Below, piece by piece: positions 1 through 5,507 of a stretch of 6,471 bases of DNA. The translations under genes and the position numbers were made by a program. The number at the start of each line of letters is the position of its first letter. Position 1 is the first letter of the stretch. This stretch comes from Nitrospina sp. (GTDB lineage: Bacteria; Nitrospinota; Nitrospinia; Nitrospinales; VA-1): the NCBI GenBank assembly GCA_018647025.1, contig JABGTQ010000267.1, positions 1-6,471 of the forward strand, given 5' to 3'. A model generated the notes under the pieces. The model did not search any database. It worked only from the letters and a program-made list of their open reading frames with translations, and was not told where the DNA came from.

Positions 1-315
1 ATTACATATAATCAATGGACTTCCAAAAATTCTGTGAGTTTATTTATTAATCCTCTAATAGGTATACTTTTAAGAAGCTAGTGACCAACCTATTATCATT
101 GCGGTTACATAATTCCACTAAGGTACTTCCACAATTATTCTAACGTGACGGGTTTTGTTAACCTGGAATTAAAGGGTTAAAAGAAGATGAAGGTCCTTAA
201 TGAAAAATAATAAAAAGAAAAAGGTAGCAGTTTTTAGATACTCCTTGGAAGAGAGATATCTTTAATGGATTCTAATACTGCTTAAAAAGACATTCGTATT
301 TTATCTCCTTATACA

Positions 316-356
316 TTAAAAATAAGTTGCTTTTATTGAGGCTGGCTTATTTTTAA
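316..356. repeat. 11-bp inverted repeat upstream of the dehydrogenase
   Basis: TTAAAAATAAG at 316-326 is matched perfectly by CTTATTTTTAA at 346-356 across a 19-base loop. The repeat ends 41 bases before the dehydrogenase start codon. The stem is nearly all A:T, and no T-tract follows the plus-strand copy beyond the arm itself, so it is a poor intrinsic terminator for an upstream gene. Its position also suits an operator or a hairpin in the 5' leader. What it does is inference. Confidence 0.45.
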
Positions 357-384
357 TAATCTTTAACATCGCTAAAACTACACT

Positions 385-389
385 GGAGG
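385..389 (+). promoter_or_regulatory. ribosome binding site of the dehydrogenase
   Basis: GGAGG lies 8 bases before the ATG at 398. This is close to ideal spacing and fixes the start of the dehydrogenase. Confidence 0.85.
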
Positions 390-397
390 CAAGAACT

Positions 398-1399
398 ATG
401 TTTCAGGCGTATGCTGCTTCAGAGGCTAAAGCTGAATTAAAACCATTTGAATACGAGCTCGGAACTTTCGAAGGAAAAGAAGTACAAATTAAAGTTGAAA
501 CCTGTGGTATCTGCCACTCTGACTTGAGTATGTTAAACAACGATTGGGGTATTTCTAAATTTCCTTTGGTTCCTGGTCACGAAATTATTGGTACTGTCGA
601 ATTAGTTGGAGAACAAGTAAAACACTTGGAAGTTGGGCAACGAGTTGGGGTTGGTTGGTTCTCCAATTCGTGTATGAATTGTGAGTGGTGTGTGAGTGGA
701 GATCATAATCTTTGTGGAACAACGGAGGGCATTATTGTAGGTCGACACGGAGGGTTTGCCAATCGTGTACGTATTGATGCAACTTGGGCAATCCCTATTC
801 CTGATAGAATCAATCCGGAGTCAGCAGGACCTCTTATGTGTGGTGGTATTACCGTGTTTAATCCGATTATTCAGTATGATGTAAAACCTACCCACCGGGT
901 TGGAGTTATAGGTATTGGGGGGCTAGGTCACATGGCTCTGAAGTTTTTGGATGCATACGGTTGTGAAGTGACAGCATTTTCTTCTAGTGAAAACAAGGAA
1001 GAAGAAGCTAAAAAATTTGGTGCTGATCACTTTATCAATTCATCAGATGCCGATTCTCTTAAAAAAATATCAGGATCTTTGGACTTTATCATCTCCACGG
1101 TAAACGTGCCACTGGATTGGGCAGCTTATATAAATGCTCTCCGACCTAAAGGTCGACTTCATATTGTTGGGGGGGTCATGGAACCAATACCTGTGTCTGT
1201 GTTTTCTTTATTATTTGGGCAAAAATCTGTTTCGGCAAGTCCACTAGGAAGTCCTAGTTCGATGGAGGTAATGTTAGAGTTCGCTGCTAGGCATCAGATA
1301 GAGCCCACGGCAGAAATTTATCCTATGGATAAAGTAAATGACGCTATGGAAATACTGAAGTCTGGAGAACCTCGTTATCGACTAGTCTTAAAAAATTAA
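398..1399 (+). CDS. zinc-dependent alcohol/aldehyde dehydrogenase, cinnamyl-alcohol-dehydrogenase-like (MDR family)
   Basis: Cytoplasmic medium-chain dehydrogenase/reductase that interconverts alcohols and aldehydes. The 333 residues are slightly below the usual 340-350 but complete. The N-terminal GroES-like domain carries the catalytic-zinc ligands C39 (in GICHSD) and H61-E62 (in PGHE), with C148 (in MCGG) as the further cysteine. The structural-zinc lobe has C92, C95, C98 and C106. The Rossmann domain starts at about residue 167 and has the GxGGLG nucleotide loop at 172-177. The strand that usually ends in an acidic residue in NAD enzymes reads F-S-S-S (194-197) with a nearby lysine (K200). 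This suggests NADPH, as in the YahK/cinnamyl alcohol dehydrogenase group. The start is set by a GGAGG site 8 bases upstream. It stands alone on its strand and converges on the flavoprotein gene. The true substrate cannot be read from sequence. Confidence 0.93.
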   Translation: MFQAYAASEAKAELKPFEYELGTFEGKEVQIKVETCGICHSDLSMLNNDWGISKFPLVPGHEIIGTVELVGEQVKHLEVGQRVGVGWFSNSCMNCEWCVSGDHNLCGTTEGIIVGRHGGFANRVRIDATWAIPIPDRINPESAGPLMCGGITVFNPIIQYDVKPTHRVGVIGIGGLGHMALKFLDAYGCEVTAFSSSENKEEEAKKFGADHFINSSDADSLKKISGSLDFIISTVNVPLDWAAYINALRPKGRLHIVGGVMEPIPVSVFSLLFGQKSVSASPLGSPSSMEVMLEFAARHQIEPTAEIYPMDKVNDAMEILKSGEPRYRLVLKN

Positions 1400-1757
1400 A
1401 ATTGAAATTAGGAGTTTGACAAACCTACACCAAATTGTCTGTATTCAATAAATGAGAACCTATGCGGGTATGGTATCTTAATATTTTGAGTACTTAAAAT
1501 ATTGGAGTCTGCAAGGAATTGAACTTCTTTCTTTTCTGATGCGATAGAAACTAGCTGATTGAGTTGATAGCGATCACCCTTAATGCTAATCCTTGCAAGG
1601 AAATAGAAATGGCCGAAAGACTTACTGGAAAAAAAGAATCTGGCCTATTTAGAGAAATTCCTAGAACTATAAAATTGAGGATCATTGAAGTTACTAGTAT
1701 ATGAAAAGCATGGAACTCCATATTATCTCCTTGATCTAGAAATATATATTTTTTAAG
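1400..1757. other. intergenic gap with palindromes and a possible decayed reading frame
   Basis: No complete gene is supported between the convergent dehydrogenase and flavoprotein genes. The gap holds an AT palindrome at 1480-1503, an 8-bp inverted repeat (TGCAAGGA 1510-1517, TCCTTGCA 1590-1597), and the perfect palindrome AAATATATATTT at 1740-1751. A plus-strand frame is open from 1555 to the TGA at 1702-1704. Inside it, an ATG at 1609 preceded by AAGGAA would give a 31-residue peptide. A neighbouring frame then runs open from 1679 to 1756. This could be a frameshifted remnant, but it could equally be chance. No good intrinsic terminator with a T-tract is visible for either gene. Confidence 0.4.
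1480..1503. repeat. 24-bp near-perfect AT palindrome downstream of the dehydrogenase
   Basis: AATATTTT (1480-1487) and AAAATATT (1496-1503) are perfect inverted arms. The central AGTACT (1489-1494) is itself palindromic, so only the 1488/1495 pair breaks the symmetry. It lies 80 bases past the dehydrogenase stop. Lack of a T-tract and its low stability make it a weak terminator, so a protein-binding site is also possible. Confidence 0.5.
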
Positions 1758-2282
1758 TTATTTATTTAGGGCTAAACGAATGCGATTTATTTCTATAACT
1801 AAATCGTTAATACGCTCTTCTAAATCTGGGTCGACAACTTTTTCTCCGTCGAAAGCCTCACCCGTCGAATAAACGAAACGAGGAATAATTATGCAACGAA
1901 AATCTAGCATCAAACTATTGGCCAAACTCATTACAGACATATAGCTTCCCCTACCACCTGCCGCACATAAGAATCCAATTATTTTATTTGTCCATGCATC
2001 ACCGGTTAGCTCAATTAGATTTTTTGCGGCAGAATTGACATCGTAATTGTAAATAGGAACCGCAAAAATAATTGCTTTAGAATTTTTAATTTTTTCTCTA
2101 AGGTTTTTAACTTCTGGATTTTTGTGTGATGAGTCGCCATCACAAAAAGGAATGGAATAGTCTGCGAGATCTAACCAATCTGCAGGATCATTTATATCTT
2201 TTAAAATTTTTAATGCAATTAAGGCTAGTAATCGACTTCGGCTTTTGGGGTTGAGACTGGAAGATATTACAAGGTTAGTCAT
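1758..2282 (-). CDS. NADPH-dependent FMN reductase-family flavoprotein
   Basis: Small cytoplasmic flavodoxin-fold oxidoreductase that would bind FMN and use NAD(P)H to reduce FMN, quinones or similar acceptors. Length 174 residues fits the SsuE/chromate-reductase-like group. After the first strand comes the FMN-phosphate loop S7-S8-S9-L-N-P-K-S-R-S. The second family motif is P76-I-Y-N-Y (usually P-x-Y-N), followed by a helix with K88-N89, and the third is A107-A-G-G-R-G-S113 at the flavin edge. The ATG at 2282 sits just before the first strand, so the start is sound even though no clear Shine-Dalgarno sequence precedes it. A promoter candidate lies at 2350-2378. The gene is 205 bases from the Sel1 gene and is probably a separate unit. 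The fold is clear; the physiological acceptor is not. Confidence 0.88.
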   Translation of the reverse strand: MTNLVISSSLNPKSRSRLLALIALKILKDINDPADWLDLADYSIPFCDGDSSHKNPEVKNLREKIKNSKAIIFAVPIYNYDVNSAAKNLIELTGDAWTNKIIGFLCAAGGRGSYMSVMSLANSLMLDFRCIIIPRFVYSTGEAFDGEKVVDPDLEERINDLVIEINRIRLALNK

Positions 2283-2349
2283 AGTAGTTCTATTTTGTGA
2301 ATACTCGATATCAAAACCAATAATCTAATAGGCTTAGTTGTGCAAAAAA

Positions 2350-2378
2350 TTTATAATGGAGTATATAAAGGTTGTCTC
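2350..2378 (-). promoter_or_regulatory. candidate sigma70-type promoter for the flavoprotein gene
   Basis: Read on the minus strand, GAGACA (2373-2378) and TATAAA (2350-2355) are separated by exactly 17 bases. They match the -35 and -10 consensus at 4 and 5 of 6 positions. Transcription would start near 2343 and give a leader of about 60 bases. Such matches are frequent in AT-rich DNA. Confidence 0.35.
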
Positions 2379-2436
2379 ATGTGATTGTTATAAAGAAGAA
2401 TTTGGAAACTGAAATTATTGTAAATAGAGTGACTCG

Positions 2437-2479
2437 ACGACTACTTGGCCTAATATTTTGGAATATAATTACTAGTCGT
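2437..2479. repeat. compound stem-loop just beyond the Sel1 gene
   Basis: ACGACTA (2437-2443) pairs with TAGTCGT (2473-2479). Within the loop, ATATT (2453-2457) pairs with AATAT (2462-2466) around a TTGG loop. It starts 9 bases past the Sel1 stop codon on the minus strand, where a transcript end is expected. No T-tract follows on that strand, so if it ends transcription it is not a textbook intrinsic terminator. Confidence 0.35.
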
Positions 2480-2487
2480 TCTAAGAT

Positions 2488-3165
2488 TTACTTCTTCCAT
2501 TTTCTAGCAAGACCAACTGCAATAGCAATCTGGCCTACGAGCATTTTTTTTTCTATGACGGCAGTATTTTTTTCTCCGATTTTATTTCCATTCATTCCTG
2601 CAATATTAAACCATTTATGAGCTTCTATGTAGTTTTGCTCTACACCACATCCTTTTTCATACATTAGTCCAAGGTTAGACTGGGCTCCAGAAATCCCCTG
2701 CTCCGCTGAAAGCCGATACCATTTAACAGCTTCTTTGTCGTCTTGAAGAATTCCCTCTCCCCTGCTATACATCAATCCTAGATTATATTGGGCTTGAGCA
2801 TGCCCTTGTCTTGAAGAAAGAGTGAACCACTGTATAGCTTTCTGAAAATCTTTCTCAACACCCTGTCCCTTTCCATAGATAACTCCAAGATTATGTTGAG
2901 CTTGGGGCAGTCCTTGCTTTGCTGCAAGTTGATACCAGTTGGCAGCTTTCTGAAAATCTTTCTCAACACCTTGTCCCTTTCCATACATTAATCCGAGGTT
3001 GTTCTGTGCCTGAGCAAACCCCTTTTCTGCAGCAAGTTTGAACCATTTAACAGCTTCCTTCTCGTCTTTGAGGACTTCTTTACCTATACTATATATAAGT
3101 CCAAGGTTATACTGAGCTTCAGAAACCCCCTCCTTGGCTAATAGTTCCCATTCTTTAAATCTCAT
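2488..3165 (-). CDS. Sel1-repeat (TPR-like) protein, cytoplasmic
   Basis: Solenoid scaffold of 225 residues with five complete 36-residue Sel1 repeats at about 14-49, 50-85, 86-121, 122-157 and 158-193. Each follows the pattern A-Q-x-N-L-G-x-x-Y ... G-x-G-V ... A-x-x-W-(F/Y) ... A-x-x-G. They are preceded by a half repeat (W6 to G13) and followed by a 32-residue basic tail. Such proteins mediate protein-protein contacts; the partner is not evident. Many bacterial Sel1 proteins are exported, but this one has no signal peptide. An AAGGA site 5 bases upstream sets the ATG at 3165, and the frame upstream has no ATG, GTG or TTG before its stop. Repeats 2 and 3 are nearly identical over part of their DNA, which points to recent unit duplication. 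The DoxX-like gene lies 43 bases upstream on the same strand and is probably co-transcribed. Confidence 0.92.
   Translation of the reverse strand: MRFKEWELLAKEGVSEAQYNLGLIYSIGKEVLKDEKEAVKWFKLAAEKGFAQAQNNLGLMYGKGQGVEKDFQKAANWYQLAAKQGLPQAQHNLGVIYGKGQGVEKDFQKAIQWFTLSSRQGHAQAQYNLGLMYSRGEGILQDDKEAVKWYRLSAEQGISGAQSNLGLMYEKGCGVEQNYIEAHKWFNIAGMNGNKIGEKNTAVIEKKMLVGQIAIAVGLARKWKK
2836..2985 (-). repeat. recent 108-bp tandem unit duplication inside the Sel1 gene
   Basis: The 42 bases at 2836-2877 and at 2944-2985 differ at a single position (C versus T) and are offset by exactly 108 bp, one Sel1 repeat. The corresponding residues YGKGQGVEKDFQKA are identical, while the rest of the two units has diverged. 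Confidence 0.85.
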
Positions 3166-3208
3166 TTCAGTCCTTCGAGTAGATAATATTTTTATGGAAA
3201 CTAATAGG

Positions 3209-3568
3209 TTAAGGGCTTACGGTTAATTTTGAATAAGTATATATAAAAATAAATAAACTTAATATGATCAGACTGATTGATGGGAGTATTTTATGGAAGG
3301 GGTTTTTTGCTATTATATGAGTGATTACAGCGGCCACCATTAAAATTATGATTCCGGAAGCGCCTATTAGAGAAACATTTAGGTCATTACTAAAAAGCAT
3401 AAAAGTGAATGACAGCTTTAATATTCCTACAAAATCCCTCAACCATGATGGCAACCCATAGGCTTTAAATTCCTCAATTATTTCTCGATATCTTACAACC
3501 CAAACAAAAAATATGGAACCTGCTGCTATTGCTTTAAGCACATGAATAACACTAGTCATTTCAATCAA
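3209..3568 (-). CDS. DoxX-like small membrane protein
   Basis: Inner-membrane protein of 119 residues with four predicted hydrophobic helices at about 7-25, 45-60, 64-86 and 94-112. The motif after helix 1, R26-Y ... E32-E33-F34-x-x-Y-G-L-P-x-W-L-R, then F-V-G-x-L-K-L, and the H84 that follows a G-A-S-G ... L-M-x-x-A helix, match DoxX-like (DoxX_2) family proteins as I know them. Their biochemical role is poorly defined; some relatives act in redox or detoxification complexes. The start is a TTG at 3568. AAGGA at 3577-3581 is 8 bases from it but 17 bases from the internal ATG at 3559, so TTG is the better start; the ATG would give 116 residues. It precedes the Sel1 gene on the same strand by 43 bases. 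Confidence 0.78.
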   Translation of the reverse strand: MIEMTSVIHVLKAIAAGSIFFVWVVRYREIIEEFKAYGLPSWLRDFVGILKLSFTFMLFSNDLNVSLIGASGIIILMVAAVITHIIAKNPFHKILPSISLIILSLFIFIYTYSKLTVSP

Positions 3569-3576
3569 TAGTTCAT

Positions 3577-3581
3577 TCCTT
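3577..3581 (-). promoter_or_regulatory. ribosome binding site selecting a TTG start
   Basis: AAGGA on the minus strand lies 8 bases before TTG (3568) and 17 before the in-frame ATG (3559). A nearer ATG at 3576 is out of frame and stops after two further codons. The spacing favours TTG for the DoxX-like gene. Confidence 0.65.
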
Positions 3582-3606
3582 TTTAAATAGGATTGATCAG
3601 TTTAGT

Positions 3607-3636
3607 TTTATCGCTATTTGCATAAAAAATTTGCAA
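3607..3636 (-). promoter_or_regulatory. candidate promoter for the DoxX-like/Sel1 unit
   Basis: On the minus strand TTGCAA (3631-3636) and GATAAA (3607-3612) are 18 bases apart, each with 4 of 6 consensus bases. Transcription would begin near 3600, about 30 bases before the TTG start. A direct repeat ATTTGCA (plus-strand 3616-3622 and 3629-3635) overlaps it. The match is modest. Confidence 0.3.
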
Positions 3637-3638
3637 TT

Positions 3639-3686
3639 AAAAAAAATAACAACTGATTAATTAATCATTAATTTTGAGTTGTTATT
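3639..3686 (-). terminator. intrinsic terminator on the minus strand
   Basis: AATAACAACT (plus-strand 3645-3654) and AGTTGTTATT (3677-3686) are perfect 10-bp arms. The 22-base loop itself contains a perfect 12-bp palindrome at 3655-3666. Read on the minus strand, the stem runs into eight consecutive T's (plus-strand A's at 3639-3646, partly shared with the arm). It would stop transcription coming from the kelch gene before the DoxX-like gene. It is 370 bases from the kelch stop, an unusually long untranslated tail. Confidence 0.65.
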
Positions 3687-4056
3687 ATACAAGATTTGAT
3701 AGTTTGATTGACCTATTAAATGATTTTTTCGTTGAAACTTTCATTCCCCTAATTCTATATTGATAGGCTTGTGAATTTATAAATTATGAAAACAACATTT
3801 CATATTAATGTGCTTTGGAATTCCCTTGAAGAAGAACCTAGCTTTTCAAATAGATTAAATGTTGCTGATACTTATCCGAAACATAATTAAATTAAACGAT
3901 ACTTAGATTGTTGAGATTTCATTCTAATAGGATGATTTAGCTTGGAACACTTTTTCTAATTTATTTATATACTAATGAATATTAAATGAAGAATTTAGAT
4001 AGTATTGTTTGAAAATTAATATATTCAAATAAATATTTTTAGAAAAGAATTTGTCC
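3687..4056. other. very AT-rich gap downstream of the kelch gene
   Basis: I see no supported gene in these 370 bases. A 34-residue plus-strand frame (ATG at 3786, stop at 3888-3890) has no Shine-Dalgarno sequence and resembles nothing I recognise. A weak inverted repeat (TTTGAA 4008-4013, TTCAAA 4024-4029) lies just past the kelch stop codon without a clear T-tract. The stretch could be a long 3' untranslated region of the kelch transcript ending at the 3639-3686 hairpin. Confidence 0.45.
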
Positions 4057-5016
4057 TTATTTATTTCGTATAAAAAATACTGAATGCGTGTTACTACCTT
4101 CCCCTCCAGGGTTTGGACCTCCTCCAATCAAGTGTATCTGGTTTTTATGGTTTGCAGATCCAAGTCCATGCCTACCAGACGGCATCGGTGAGAGAGTTTC
4201 CCAAGTATCTGTACTTGGGTCATAAGCTTCGTTTTCAGTGAATGTTCCTTGCCCCGATTCACCACCAAAGACTAAAATTTTTTTATTTAATACTTGAGAT
4301 GTGGCTCCACTTCGTTTTGTTTTTAGTGGAGAGAGGCTGACCCATTGATTAGTTTTAGGGTCATATTCTTCATTCGTATCTAAGTTGTTACGAAAATCCA
4401 CATCAATACGGCCACCTATCACATAAATTTTTCCATTTAATGAAGATGCGGCCATGTGGTCTCTTGGAGTTGGTAACGGAGCAAGCTTTTTCCAGGTGTC
4501 ATTTTTCGGGTCATAAACTTCTAATGCAGGTGTGTTGGTTAAGCTATTTTTTATTTTATTTGCTCCTCCAATAATATAAATTTTACCATCAATTACTGTA
4601 GCCGCTAGAGCACCTCTTTCGGTTGGCATACTTGCTTTGACCGCCCATTTATTTTTAAGAGGGTCATATTCGTAGTTAGTATTGACTGGTATCCACAAGT
4701 TAGAAGTGAACCCACCAATCACGTATAATTTTCCGTTGACGGCCGAGACAGTTGTATGGTGAAGAGGAATAGGCAGTGAAGGTGTTTGATACCAGTTTTC
4801 ATTTTCAGCATCCCAAACTTCAACCCGGTCAGTAATTCCATTTTGAGTGAAACCGCCAACGACATAAATTTTCTTGTCTAGTAGTGTAACTGCGACCTCA
4901 GTCCTTTCACTAGGGATAGGTTGCAGTTCTCTCCATTCTCCCTTAGTTTGGGCATGAACTGATTTTACGAGCCAAAAGGAAATAAAAATAATATAAAAAA
5001 ATTTATAACTATACAT
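4057..5016 (-). CDS. exported kelch-repeat protein, six-bladed beta-propeller
   Basis: Probably a periplasmic or secreted propeller used for binding, possibly with a sugar-related activity as in galactose-oxidase-like and NanM-like kelch proteins; the ligand is unknown. Residues 1-22 form a signal peptide: K5, a hydrophobic core from about 6 to 17, and a V-H-A cleavage site before Q23. There are six kelch motifs with double glycines at 54-55, 101-102, 150-151, 201-202, 251-252 and 298-299. Blade tryptophans are at 28, 75, 124, 175, 225 and 272, and most blades have Y-D-P about six residues before the Trp. The N-terminal G-E-W-R-E-L strand would close the last blade. No galactose-oxidase Cys-Tyr arrangement is evident; the mature part has no cysteine. 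The ATG at 5016 has no strong ribosome binding site, but an in-frame stop at 5029-5031 excludes a longer form. A monocistronic unit is likely. Confidence 0.9.
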   Translation of the reverse strand: MYSYKFFYIIFISFWLVKSVHAQTKGEWRELQPIPSERTEVAVTLLDKKIYVVGGFTQNGITDRVEVWDAENENWYQTPSLPIPLHHTTVSAVNGKLYVIGGFTSNLWIPVNTNYEYDPLKNKWAVKASMPTERGALAATVIDGKIYIIGGANKIKNSLTNTPALEVYDPKNDTWKKLAPLPTPRDHMAASSLNGKIYVIGGRIDVDFRNNLDTNEEYDPKTNQWVSLSPLKTKRSGATSQVLNKKILVFGGESGQGTFTENEAYDPSTDTWETLSPMPSGRHGLGSANHKNQIHLIGGGPNPGGEGSNTHSVFFIRNK

Positions 5017-5115
5017 TTTGGATGATATTCATTCTTAAATAAAATGCGACAGATAAAAAGGCGTCTTGATAGAAATACCATATCGGAAGCAACCTAAACA
5101 TTGGAATTAGTTACC

Positions 5116-5143
5116 ATAGTATTTTGATTATTTTGCCTATCAA
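5116..5143 (-). promoter_or_regulatory. candidate promoter for the kelch gene
   Basis: On the minus strand TTGATA (5138-5143, 5 of 6 consensus) and TACTAT (5116-5121, 4 of 6) are 16 bases apart. Transcription would start near 5109, giving a leader of about 90 bases before the kelch ATG. Confidence 0.35.
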
Positions 5144-5189
5144 GTTCATTCTTATTTATTATTATCCTGATATTTTTTAATAGATTGAA

Positions 5190-5211
5190 CAATATTCTAG
5201 TTAAAATATTG
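5190..5211. repeat. 7-bp inverted repeat overlapping the stop of the small membrane protein gene
   Basis: CAATATT (5190-5196) and AATATTG (5205-5211) flank an 8-base loop that contains the TAG stop codon. It could form a weak 3' hairpin, but there is no T-tract beyond it on the minus strand. Confidence 0.3.
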
Positions 5212-5358
5212 CCTTAATAACTGTCCTTTATAGTCATAAAGTGGCTTTGTTATTTTTGCCTGTGCTTTTACCTGTTTTGATGTTTTTAGATCGATGTAGG
5301 CTTTGTGTGATAAAAAACCTATTGCTAAGTATATAGAGAAAATAATAACTAATTCCAT
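5197..5358 (-). CDS. 53-residue single-pass membrane protein of unknown function
   Basis: I do not recognise this protein. The frame is open from 5400, but the start is placed at the ATG at 5358 because GGAGG (5367-5371) is exactly 8 bases upstream, while the ATG at 5400 has no comparable site. The 53-residue product has one hydrophobic segment at about 2-17. A hydrophilic, basic tail follows, with seven lysines, one histidine and one arginine, ending in L-R-Q-Y-F-N. This suggests an inner-membrane peptide with a cytoplasmic tail by the positive-inside rule. The strong ribosome site and the sensible protein composition support a real gene. It is divergent from the fetB-like permease, 149 bases apart start to start, and shares its upstream region. 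A shared regulator or a functional link with the permease is possible but is only inferred. Confidence 0.6.
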   Translation of the reverse strand: MELVIIFSIYLAIGFLSHKAYIDLKTSKQVKAQAKITKPLYDYKGQLLRQYFN

Positions 5359-5366
5359 TATAAGTG

Positions 5367-5371
5367 CCTCC
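5367..5371 (-). promoter_or_regulatory. ribosome binding site choosing the internal ATG of the small protein
   Basis: GGAGG read on the minus strand, 8 bases before the ATG at 5358. It moves the start 14 codons inside the longest open frame. Confidence 0.75.
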
Positions 5372-5430
5372 TTTTTTATAATATTCCTAATGCAAAACAA
5401 CTACGTATACTTATTAAATAATATCTATTT

Positions 5431-5460
5431 AATTAATTATCTATTAATAGCTGATTAATT
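5431..5460. promoter_or_regulatory. 30-bp near-perfect palindrome, candidate operator
   Basis: AATTAAT (5431-5437) and ATTAATT (5454-5460) flank a perfect central palindrome CTATTAATAG (5441-5450). Of 15 symmetric pairs, 13 are complementary; only 5438/5453 and 5440/5451 are not. It sits in the divergent spacer, ending 1 base before the -35-like element for the permease. This is a typical position for a regulator acting on one or both genes. It does not clearly match a Fur box. Confidence 0.5.
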
Positions 5461-5461
5461 T

Positions 5462-5490
5462 TTGTTAATTCAAAAATGCTGATCTATAAA
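5462..5490 (+). promoter_or_regulatory. candidate sigma70-type promoter for the fetB-like gene
   Basis: TTGTTA (5462-5467, 4 of 6 consensus) and TATAAA (5485-5490, 5 of 6) are 17 bases apart. The predicted start near 5497 would leave only about 11 bases before the ATG, with AGGAG (5498-5502) at the very 5' end. This makes the assignment good but not certain. Confidence 0.5.
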
Positions 5491-5507
5491 TAAATTTAGG
5501 AGATTCG

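Larger units (their letters stand above)
1..397. other. gene-free left flank and dehydrogenase leader
   Basis: I see no convincing gene here. The frame beginning at base 1 on the plus strand stays open for 26 codons to a TAG at 79-81. It could be the tail of a gene entering from the left, but it is too short to call. A 6-bp inverted repeat (TTAACC at 158-163, GGTTAA at 175-180) and a longer one at 316-356, listed separately, are the only structures. A weak promoter-like pair, AAGACA at 287-292 and TATACA at 310-315 with a 17-base spacer, could serve the dehydrogenase; its predicted start would fall inside the 316-356 repeat. Confidence 0.5.

Noticed and set aside
1..81. 26-codon open stretch entering from the left edge on the plus strand
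   Set aside because: Too short to distinguish from chance, and the translated residues match no family I know.
1504..1600. tRNA-like gene on the minus strand, suggested by a GTTCAATTC sequence and outer inverted arms
   Set aside because: The T-stem does not pair, the T-loop runs straight into the outer arm with no room for its 3' stem half, and no anticodon arm was found.
2372..2620. 82-codon plus-strand frame with a TTG start
   Set aside because: More than half lies antisense to the Sel1 gene's C-terminus, whose repeats are unmistakable. The remaining part has no recognisable motif.
2778..2984. 68-codon minus-strand frame inside the Sel1 gene
   Set aside because: It is an out-of-frame shadow. 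Its internal repetition only reflects the duplicated Sel1 unit.
3786..3890. 34-codon plus-strand frame in the gap after the kelch gene
   Set aside because: It has no Shine-Dalgarno sequence and no recognisable motif. A frame this long is not surprising in this gap.
5359..5400. Longer 67-residue version of the small membrane protein starting at 5400
   Set aside because: The GGAGG site lies inside this extension and is spaced for the ATG at 5358, so the extra 14 codons are probably untranslated leader.
5431..5460. Fur box reading of the divergent-spacer palindrome
   Set aside because: The dyad lacks the GATAAT-type hexamers. Only a general operator call is justified.
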